Part shown: positions 28,080-34,282 of the stretch, piece by piece
Numbering within the stretch: position 1 is the stretch's first letter
Layout of the letters: each line of letters begins with the position of its first letter
Source of the DNA: Salinisphaera sp963835375
Lineage (GTDB): Bacteria; Pseudomonadota; Gammaproteobacteria; Nevskiales; Salinisphaeraceae
NCBI GenBank assembly: GCA_963835375.1
Contig: CAWIGB010000030.1
Coordinates: 12,580 to 76,579 of the forward strand
DNA length: 64,000 nt
Reading direction: 5' to 3'
Made by a program: the position numbers and the translations under genes
Notes under the pieces: generated by a model
What the model saw: only the letters and a program-made list of their open reading frames with translations
Databases searched by the model: none
Told to the model about the DNA's origin: nothing

Positions 28080-28278
28080 GTGACTATATTTTCCAACAAC
28101 GGCGACGGCGCAATGCCGTTGCCACCGCAGATACGGTGTTCCCCCTTCACCGACTCTGCCCGCACAGCCGCATCCTACCCGAGTCGGGCGGCTGTGCTTA
28201 CAGGGTGTCGCCCGCCCCCTGGCGGCGCCCACTGGCTGGCCCGGATCGGATGCCCTCCCGATTCGGGCCTCTTTTTTT
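28080..28278 (+). ncRNA. Candidate structured non-coding RNA ending at a strong terminator
   Basis: No protein gene precedes the strong rightward terminator at 28239–28278, yet the preceding 200 bases are packed with perfect inverted repeats. Stem 28097–28103/28115–28121 (7 bp) comes first. Then two mutually exclusive stems follow, 28150–28156/28181–28187 (7 bp) and 28162–28170/28189–28197 (9 bp); the second contains an inner CCCG-AGT-CGGG hairpin. A TATATT box at 28085–28090 could be a -10, and an alternative TATAGT lies at 28024–28029. Neither has a good -35, so the 5' end is uncertain. I compared it by eye with 6S, tmRNA, 4.5S and RNase P RNA and saw no match. Confidence 0.45.
28239..28278 (+). 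terminator. Strong rightward Rho-independent terminator
   Basis: GGCCCGGATCGG (28239–28250) pairs with CCGATTCGGGCC (11 of 12 positions) and is followed by TCTTTTTTT. Read leftward there is no T-run, so it serves a rightward transcript. The acylphosphatase gene, which runs leftward, cannot be its source. Confidence 0.85.
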
Positions 28279-28305
28279 GTCTTGGGTGAAGCAGCGCAGA
28301 GCGTG

Positions 28306-28578
28306 TCAGGCGACCGTGAACGGCGACGGCAGATCGGCGGCGTCGGCGGCTTGTTCCGAGACCTCGCCGACCCGGGCCATGCCGGGGCCTTCGTGCAGCC
28401 AGTCACGCAGCGCATCGAGATCCTTGGGGGTGCCGCGGGCCATCAGTTCCACATCGCCATCCCCGCGGTTTCGCACCCAGCCGTCGAGAGACAGCCTGCG
28501 GGCGGCATCGCTGGTTGCGGCTCGAAAGCCCACGCCCTGAACTCGACCGCGGACACGGAAATAACGTGTTTCGGACAT
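28306..28578 (-). CDS. Acylphosphatase
   Basis: The start is placed at 28578 (MSETRYFRV), giving 90 residues, the usual size. GRVQGVGFR (11–19) holds the catalytic Arg19, and WVRNRGDGDVEL holds Asn37. The enzyme hydrolyses acyl phosphates such as acetyl or carbamoyl phosphate in the cytoplasm. An in-frame ATG at 28602 adds eight residues. It is divergent from the 226-residue unknown gene. Confidence 0.94.
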   Translation of the reverse strand: MSETRYFRVRGRVQGVGFRAATSDAARRLSLDGWVRNRGDGDVELMARGTPKDLDALRDWLHEGPGMARVGEVSEQAADAADLPSPFTVA

Positions 28579-28634
28579 GGCGTATCGCAGGCGTATACTC
28601 AAAGCCCAGATTGTACATGTTCGGAGACGCGTGC

Positions 28635-29315
28635 ATGTGGCAAACCATCAAGCGTCGTGCCGCTCAACTGGGCGGCCTTGCGACGGCTGAACGATCCGGC
28701 CCACGCGAGGCCAGTCTTCGCCTGACCCTGCCCAATCCGTACGGCGGGCCCGCCTGGGTCACGGCCACGGTGGCTCTGTCCAGCCGGCCGCGCGGCATGG
28801 GGGAGACAGTACGGGTGCGCGGGCACATCGACAGCTGTTTTCGCATGCCGGCCCACAGCGCCGACCGGGTCGCCTTGTCGCATGATGCCTCCGCCAATTC
28901 TCATCCGCTGATGCGTTATGGCCGCGAGGCGGCGGCTTCGCTCACGCGCCGGGCGATCGAGCGGCTGCCGCGGGCGGCCCGCATGCGGATCGCCGAACAG
29001 CGCCGCCAGAGCTGGATCGACATGCAGATCAGTACCGCGCCGTTGGATGCCGGAGCTGCCGCGTTGATGCCGGAGCCGCTGCGCGCGGTATACGGCGATA
29101 CCTTGCCCCGCGCCATGCCCGGCGGCCCGCGCGTCGGCGTGTGGGCCGGGCCGGCCGGCGGCCCCCGCGGTGGCATGGCGCGGCTCGCCATGGTCCAGTT
29201 CGATCAGAACGATCTGGGCGCGGCGCGACGCAGCGACGAGGATGAACGCTTCAGCCTGAACCTCAGCATCGCGCAAGTGGTCGAGCCGGCGGGCGAGGAC
29301 GTCGACCCGGGCTAG
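28635..29315 (+). CDS. Protein of unknown function (226 aa)
   Basis: The start is chosen at 28635 because GGAGA lies seven bases before the ATG; a TATACT box (28594–28599) lies just upstream. The product is Arg- and Ala-rich with no signal peptide or membrane helix, and I recognise no family. Strand-like segments (ASLRLTLPNPYG, AWVTATVALSS, FSLNLSIAQVV) and a helix-rich middle suggest a folded cytoplasmic protein. The opposite strand is also open, but its composition and start context are worse. The stop codon TAG overlaps the left end of a MITE. Confidence 0.55.
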   Translation: MWQTIKRRAAQLGGLATAERSGPREASLRLTLPNPYGGPAWVTATVALSSRPRGMGETVRVRGHIDSCFRMPAHSADRVALSHDASANSHPLMRYGREAAASLTRRAIERLPRAARMRIAEQRRQSWIDMQISTAPLDAGAAALMPEPLRAVYGDTLPRAMPGGPRVGVWAGPAGGPRGGMARLAMVQFDQNDLGAARRSDEDERFSLNLSIAQVVEPAGEDVDPG

Positions 29316-29474
29316 TCTCCTGTCTCGCAAGTAACCTTACATTGCGCGCGGCCATCACCGCGTCTGGCCGCGTTGCCCAACCCAGCCGTATGTCCGATAC
29401 GGCTGGGTTTCTCGCCTTGCCAGCCACGCCGACGGCTCGCGCTCGTCTGATAAGAAACTTACGAGACAGGACAC
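29315..29474. mobile_element. 160-bp MITE with TA target duplication (IS630-like ends)
   Basis: The left end, reading inward from 29315, and the right end, reading inward from 29474, match at 16 of the first 18 positions (GTCTCCTGTCTCGCAAGT against GTGTCCTGTCTCGTAAGT). Both are flanked by TA (29313–29314 and 29475–29476) inside CTAG, the target preferred by IS630-type transposases. No transposase is encoded. The inside holds a perfect 13-bp hairpin and a second 7-bp inverted repeat. The left TA is part of the stop codon of the 226-residue gene. Family link is inferred from ends and target only. Confidence 0.8.
29379..29409 (+). terminator. Perfect 13-bp hairpin inside the MITE, terminator-like
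   Basis: AACCCAGCCGTAT (29379–29391) pairs perfectly with 29397–29409 around a 5-base loop, then TTCTCG follows on the + strand. It may end the upstream gene's transcript, but the T-run is short. Confidence 0.5.
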
Positions 29475-29713
29475 TAGGCGAGGGCTGCGGCGGCATCCCT
29501 GGCTGCCGGTTCCGACCGAGCCGGGCGCCGTGCCCCGAGAAAGCGCGCGCTCAGTTTCACTGGTCCATCGTGTCGGGCAAGACAATGGTCGAGCGTTCTG
29601 TGGGACGTGGTCGGCCCGGTCGAGATATTCGCCGGATCGCCGATGCGTTGATGCCGGCCGGTCATCGGCAGCGCCCAAACGTGCGACGGAAGAGACACAG
29701 GGGTGATCCGGGA

Positions 29714-29904
29714 ATGAACAACTTTTCGATCTATATGGTGGGCGTGATCCTTGTGGTTTCTGCCTTGGCCTATGCGGCCTATCTGCTGGGGCTGCGCCGA
29801 TGTGGATCGGCATCGGTGTGGTGGTGCTGCTCGGCATGGGGCTGATGGGCGCCGCCAAGAAAGCCGGTATGAGGCAGGGCGGTGGCCAGGCCTCACGGCG
29901 TTGA
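29714..29904 (+). pseudogene. Two-helix small membrane protein, frame broken near 29791
   Basis: Translation from the ATG at 29714 gives one membrane helix (NNFSIYMVGVILVVSALAYA then AYLLG) but then runs into a Cys/Trp-rich end at 29845. In the next frame the sequence after the GGGG run (29788–29791) reads AAPMWIGIGVVVLLGMGLMG then AAKKAG, a second helix and basic tail, to a stop at 29904. A small two-helix protein of about 60 residues ending in a KK tail is a pattern I associate with conserved gammaproteobacterial small membrane proteins. One extra G in the run would join the parts. It is either a sequence error, a mutation or a -1 slip. Confidence 0.55.
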
Positions 29905-29927
29905 GCGCTGCGGCGGTTCGGGGGGTG

Positions 29928-30764
29928 TCAGTCCGCGCTGCCCTGATCGAAACCCAGGCGAGCGAGCAGCCCTTCGAATTCATCCAGGTCGTGGAAGGCG
30001 ATACGCAGCTCGCCGCGACGGCGCGCCGGGTCGTACTGGATACGCACCGCGTTGCCCACGTGTTCCGCCAGTCGCTGCTCCAGCGCGGCCAGTTCGGGCG
30101 GCGCGCCCTCGGTTGCCGGCCCGGTGCGCGGCTGGCCCTGTTCGCGAACCCAGTGTTCCAGGCGACGTACGCTCACGTGTTCGGCCACCGCACGCCCGGC
30201 CAGACGGGTCTGGGTGGAGATGTCGAGCCCGGCCAGGATCTTGCCGTGGCCGATCGACAGTTTCTTTTCATCGAGCAGCTTCTGTACCGGCGTGGCCAGC
30301 TGGCGCAGGCGCAGAAAATTGCTGACATACGCACGTGATTTGCCGATGCGTACGGCGATGGCGTCGTGGGTGAGGCCGTGGATCTCACCCAGCCGCGCCA
30401 GGCCGTGCGCGGTATCCATCACGCCGAGCGATTCCCGTTGCAGGTTCTCGATCAGCCCGAGCACCCGGGCCTGCTCGGGATCGAGATCGTTGCGCACGAT
30501 TGCCGGTAGTTCGGCCAGCCCCGCGCGCTGGGCCGCTCGCCAGCGCCGTTCTCCGGCCAGCAGACGGAACCCCTGCGCCACGTCGCCCGTCACCACGACC
30601 GGCTGGATCACGCCTGATTCGCGGATCGAGTCGGCCAGTTCAGCCAGACCGGCCTCGTCGAAGCGAGTGCGCGCCTGATGTGGGTCGCGCGCAATGGATT
30701 CGATCGGCAGCCGCGCGATACGGTGGTCGGCAGACGGAGGTTGCTTGTCGATATCGGTGCTCAA
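29928..30764 (-). CDS. parB: ParB/Spo0J family partition protein
   Basis: The 278 residues include the N-terminal CTP-binding region (LPIESIARDPHQARTRFDE, then ADSIRESGVIQPVVV and GERRWRAAQRAG, with the CTPase GERRW box). A helix–turn–helix domain follows (LTHDAIAVRIGKSRAYVSNFLRL) and then a C-terminal dimerisation region ending FEGLLARLGFDQ. ParB loads on parS and spreads to guide chromosome segregation with ParA. No parA, gidB or gidA lies beside it, so this is an orphan or second copy. It is divergent from the acyltransferase gene. Confidence 0.9.
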   Translation of the reverse strand: MSTDIDKQPPSADHRIARLPIESIARDPHQARTRFDEAGLAELADSIRESGVIQPVVVTGDVAQGFRLLAGERRWRAAQRAGLAELPAIVRNDLDPEQARVLGLIENLQRESLGVMDTAHGLARLGEIHGLTHDAIAVRIGKSRAYVSNFLRLRQLATPVQKLLDEKKLSIGHGKILAGLDISTQTRLAGRAVAEHVSVRRLEHWVREQGQPRTGPATEGAPPELAALEQRLAEHVGNAVRIQYDPARRRGELRIAFHDLDEFEGLLARLGFDQGSAD

Positions 30765-30857
30765 GACGGGTGGGATCTGCGTGCTAAGCTCGAAACAGCA
30801 GTTCTAGTGTAAACCCCGGCAGCCCCGCGGACGCCGAGCCCGCGAGCGAGGAGTGGT

Positions 30858-31676
30858 ATGCGTATTCGGCAGTATCTCAAGCCGCGGACCGTATCGCGCG
30901 AGGTCGAATCGATCGTGGACCGGCTGCCGATGGGCAACATCGGCTCGCTGGGCTACGACCCGTGGGGGCTGAATCCCGATACCGCCAAGATCACGTTCAT
31001 GGCGGTGCGCTGGCTGTATGAGAACTACTTCCGGGTCCAGGCACATGGCCTGGAGAATGTGGCCGCCAGCGGTCGTCTTCTGATCGTCGGCAACCACAGC
31101 GGGCAGCTGCCCATGGACGGGGTGCTGGTGTCCTTTGCCGTCGCCAACAAGGGCGAGGGCGCGCGCCTGCCACGATCGATGATCGAGCGCTGGTTCCCTT
31201 CGGTGCCGTTTCTCGGCAACTGGATGAACTCGGTCGGCGGCGTCATCGGCGACCCGAAGAACTGCGCCAAGATGCTCGAGCGGGAGGAGGCGATCGCGGT
31301 CTTCCCCGAGGGGGTGCGCGGTTCGGGCAAGCCGTATCGGCTGCGCTACCAGCTGCAGCGCTTCGGCCACGGTTTCATGCATCTGGCGATGGAGCACAAC
31401 ACGCCGATCGTGCCGGTCGGGGTGGTGGGTTGCGAGGAGACCATGCCCTCGCTGGTCAACATTCGGCCGCTGGCGAAGATGCTGGGCATGCCGTATTTCC
31501 CGCTCTCGCCACTGGTGCCGCTCCCGGCCCGGGTGATCCTGAATTTCGGCAAGCCGATGCATTTCCCCAATGACGCCACGAGCGAGCGCGATGTGGAATG
31601 GCGGGTCGAGGAGGTCAAGGACGCGATCCGCGACCTGATCGACACCGGAATCGCCCAGCGCAAGAGTATTTTCTAG
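30858..31676 (+). CDS. PlsC-like lysophospholipid acyltransferase
   Basis: The 272-residue acyltransferase has block I NHSGQLPMDG (H80 and D87, HX6D spacing where most relatives have HX4D), a block III EAIAVFPEGVRGSGKPY and PIVPVGVVGCEE. It probably acylates lysophosphatidic acid or another lysolipid at the membrane, though it has no clear membrane helix. It is the first of five closely spaced rightward genes; the next starts three bases after its stop. The wider spacing of the catalytic block suggests a separate subgroup from housekeeping PlsC. Confidence 0.82.
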   Translation: MRIRQYLKPRTVSREVESIVDRLPMGNIGSLGYDPWGLNPDTAKITFMAVRWLYENYFRVQAHGLENVAASGRLLIVGNHSGQLPMDGVLVSFAVANKGEGARLPRSMIERWFPSVPFLGNWMNSVGGVIGDPKNCAKMLEREEAIAVFPEGVRGSGKPYRLRYQLQRFGHGFMHLAMEHNTPIVPVGVVGCEETMPSLVNIRPLAKMLGMPYFPLSPLVPLPARVILNFGKPMHFPNDATSERDVEWRVEEVKDAIRDLIDTGIAQRKSIF

Positions 31677-31679
31677 GCC

Positions 31680-32747
31680 ATGAGCGAAAGCGACGACAGG
31701 AAAAACGACAAGTCTTCCGCTGCCTCTGCCGGCAAAGGGGGACGCAAGACACCGGCGCGCCGCGGGGCAGTGGGCGCACCAAAGCCCCGGACCTCGAATG
31801 TCGGGATGGGCCACGGCCATCGCGGCAAGATCATGGTCACTGGCGCGGCGGGGGGGCTGGCCCAGCACGTGATCGCCGATCTGACCGAGCACGGCTACGA
31901 GGTGGTTGGCGTCGAGTTCCGTGGCGTACAGGATGAATATCCGGATACGGTCGACTACGTGGTCGACTTCAATCAGCGCCCGTTCGAGGACGTGTTCCGC
32001 GAGCATGATTTCGTCGGCATCGCGCATCTGGGCCGTATCCGGTTCACCCAGTCGACCCGCGGCCGGCGCTACTCGGCCAACGTGGTCGGCACCTCGCGTC
32101 TGCTGCGGCTGGCGCGCAAGTACGGTGTGGAGAAGGTGCTGGCCTTGTCGACCTTTCATGTCTACGGTGCGGACGCCCGCAATCCGAGCCTGATCGACGA
32201 GGAATATCCGATGCGGGCGGCCAATCTCATGCCCGAGATCGTGGACGCCGTCGAGCTCGAGAACCTGTTCAATATCCATCTCTACAAGCACCCGGAACTC
32301 AATATCGTGGTGCTGCGCCCTTGCAACATCGCCGGGCCGGGCATCAAGAACGAGATCAGCCGCATGCTGGCCCAGCCGGTGGCGCCGTGCCTGTTCGGAT
32401 TCTCGCCGTTGATGCAGTTCATTCATGTCGCCGACATGTCGGCCGCCGTGGTCGCGGCGTTCGAGCAGAACCATCCGGGCGTATATAATGTGGCACCGGA
32501 CGATTACGTGACCTATCAGGATGCCCTCCAGCTGGCGGGATGTCGCCGTCTGTTCCTGCCATCGATTCCTCCGGCACTGGCTCGACGGGCGGTTCGCACG
32601 CTCGGTCGACTGGCGCCGCCCGAATACCTGATCGATTTCTTCAAGTATTCGGTGATCATCGACGGTGGCCTGTTCTCACGTACTTATGATTTCACACCGC
32701 AGTATTCGCTATCGGAGTTGTTTGCCCACTATCGCGCCTTGAAATAG
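31680..32747 (+). CDS. NAD-dependent epimerase/dehydratase-like (extended SDR) protein with atypical active site
   Basis: Residues 1–48 form a disordered Lys/Arg/Ser/Ala tail. KIMVTGAAGGLAQHVI is the nucleotide-binding motif of an extended SDR, and the later STFHVYG, VVLRPCNIAGPG, MQFIHVADMSAAVVAAFE and PGVYNVA segments are family typical. Where relatives have the catalytic YxxxK after the STFHVYG strand (about 40 residues on), this protein reads LMPEIVDAVELEN, with no Tyr or Lys. I infer binding rather than classical catalysis. It lies between the acyltransferase and mlaA genes. Confidence 0.75.
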   Translation: MSESDDRKNDKSSAASAGKGGRKTPARRGAVGAPKPRTSNVGMGHGHRGKIMVTGAAGGLAQHVIADLTEHGYEVVGVEFRGVQDEYPDTVDYVVDFNQRPFEDVFREHDFVGIAHLGRIRFTQSTRGRRYSANVVGTSRLLRLARKYGVEKVLALSTFHVYGADARNPSLIDEEYPMRAANLMPEIVDAVELENLFNIHLYKHPELNIVVLRPCNIAGPGIKNEISRMLAQPVAPCLFGFSPLMQFIHVADMSAAVVAAFEQNHPGVYNVAPDDYVTYQDALQLAGCRRLFLPSIPPALARRAVRTLGRLAPPEYLIDFFKYSVIIDGGLFSRTYDFTPQYSLSELFAHYRALK

Positions 32748-32782
32748 CGCTGGGCGGCGCCCGTTCCGAGGTTGAGAACTTC

Positions 32783-33574
32783 ATGCTTACTACGTCGCGT
32801 TTCCATTTCGCCTTGGTCAGTCTTATATCCGTGCTGATCCTGGCGGGTTGTGTCCACAGCCCGCCCTCGGATCCCTGGGATCCGCTGGAGCCGGTCAATC
32901 GGTTCAACTACAAGCTCAATGACAAGGCCGATCAATACGCGGTGCGCCCGGCGGCCAAGGTCTATAACACGGTGGTGCCCAATCGGGTCCAGGCCAGTGT
33001 GAGCAATTTCTTCGACAACGCCAGTCAGCCGGTGACCATGGTCAACAGCCTGCTTCAATTGAAGTGGGGCAAGTTCAATCAGTCGCTCGGCCGTTTCATG
33101 ATCAACACCTCGGTCGGTTTCGGCGGGCTGTTCGATGTGGCCAGCAAACTCCATGTGCCGCATCCGGACGAGGATTTCGGGCAGACGCTCGGTTACTGGG
33201 GCCTGGGCCCGGGCATGTACATCTATCTGCCGCTGCTCGGACCCTCCGACGGGCGTGATCTGTTCGGCAAGGTGGGGGATCAGTTCACCAACCCGATCAA
33301 CTACATCGACCAGTTCGATGCGATCAACAACGACTACCCCTGGGTGCCGTATGCGCTGCGGGCGGTCGAGGGCCTGAACCTGCGGGCCAGCCTGCTCGGC
33401 TTCGACTCGACGCTCAAGCAGCAGTTCGACCCGTACGCCTTCGTGCGCAGCTACTATCTGGAGAATCGTCAGAAGGCGGTGTACGACGGCAACGTGCCGG
33501 CGAATTTGACGCGGTCCGACGACGGCTCCAACGACTTCCCGGCCGCCGCGCCCGATCAGGGCAGCAGCGACTAG
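32783..33574 (+). CDS. mlaA: MlaA (VacJ) outer-membrane lipid-asymmetry lipoprotein
   Basis: The 263 residues begin with a lipoprotein signal peptide and LAGC lipobox. The mature domain has DPLEPVNRFNYKLNDKAD, FFDNASQPVTMVNSLLQLK, GRFMINTSVGFGGLFDVAS and QTLGYWGLGPGMYIYLPLLGPS, the diagnostic VacJ sequence. MlaA extracts misplaced phospholipid from the outer leaflet of the outer membrane and hands it to MlaC. The other Mla genes are not beside it. It lies 35 bases after the SDR gene and 7 before the kinase-like gene. Confidence 0.96.
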   Translation: MLTTSRFHFALVSLISVLILAGCVHSPPSDPWDPLEPVNRFNYKLNDKADQYAVRPAAKVYNTVVPNRVQASVSNFFDNASQPVTMVNSLLQLKWGKFNQSLGRFMINTSVGFGGLFDVASKLHVPHPDEDFGQTLGYWGLGPGMYIYLPLLGPSDGRDLFGKVGDQFTNPINYIDQFDAINNDYPWVPYALRAVEGLNLRASLLGFDSTLKQQFDPYAFVRSYYLENRQKAVYDGNVPANLTRSDDGSNDFPAAAPDQGSSD

Positions 33575-33581
33575 TCGAGCC

Positions 33582-34277
33582 GTGTCTGCCGATACGGATA
33601 TGGAAGCGCTCATGGACATGACGCGCGATCAGCTGCATGCGGCGGCCACTCGCTACTACAAGAAGCGCGGCCCGACCGAGCCGGACGTCGCCCTGATCGA
33701 ATACGGCGCCGCGCGTGCCGTATTCAAGGATTACGGGCGCGCACCGGGCTGGTTCAACCGGTTGATCGCGCCGGTGCTGCTCTGGCGCGAGGCGACCGCG
33801 CTCGCCGCGCTGGATGATCTGGCCGGCGTGCCGCGGCTGTATCGTCGGGTGGATGCGCGTGGTCTGCTCATCGAGCATTGTCCGGCGACCGCCTGGCCCC
33901 AGGCGCGCGCGGGCGATATCGCCTACCAACGGCTCGACGCACTGGTGACGGCCATGCACGAACGGGGCGTGGCGCATGGTGATCTGCGTGGCGGCGGCAA
34001 TATTCTGGTCGACGACCAGCATCGGCCTTATCTGGTCGATTTTGTCTCGCGCATCCGGCGCGGCAGGCCCTGGAATCTGCCCTGGAACTGGATCTTCGGC
34101 CAGTTGGCGGCAGCCGATCGCAGCGCGCTGGCCAAACTGCGGGTCCGTCATGCCCGGCATCTGGCGACCGCGGACGACTATGAACGGCATCGGCCCACCA
34201 CCGGGTTCGCCCGCTTTGCACGAAGCGTAGGCCAGCGTATTCGTCGCGGCGTGCGTTTCTTCGGGGCTCGCAGCTGA
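33582..34277 (+). CDS. Kinase-like protein (LPS/RIO-type kinase fold)
   Basis: The 231-residue protein (GTG start; ATGs at 33600 and 33612 are alternatives) keeps the core of a protein-kinase-like fold. AVFKD holds Lys49, LLWREATAL holds Glu70, MHERGVAHGDLRGGGNILVDD holds the catalytic Asp134 and Asn140, and PYLVDFVSRI has Asp153 in the metal site. A C-terminal basic segment follows. Relatives in LPS core or RIO families phosphorylate sugars or proteins. Its place in the mlaA–plsB cluster suggests a lipid- or envelope-related role. No substrate is predictable. Confidence 0.75.
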   Translation: MSADTDMEALMDMTRDQLHAAATRYYKKRGPTEPDVALIEYGAARAVFKDYGRAPGWFNRLIAPVLLWREATALAALDDLAGVPRLYRRVDARGLLIEHCPATAWPQARAGDIAYQRLDALVTAMHERGVAHGDLRGGGNILVDDQHRPYLVDFVSRIRRGRPWNLPWNWIFGQLAAADRSALAKLRVRHARHLATADDYERHRPTTGFARFARSVGQRIRRGVRFFGARS

Positions 34278-34282
34278 ATCGC

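Noticed and set aside
28150..28197. H-type pseudoknot formed by both stems together
   Set aside because: The loop between the two 3' strands is a single base, too short to cross a 7-bp stem. The stems are better seen as alternatives.
28080..28289. 69-codon GTG-start protein over the candidate RNA
   Set aside because: It reads through the terminator hairpin and its translation has no domain or conservation signal visible to me.
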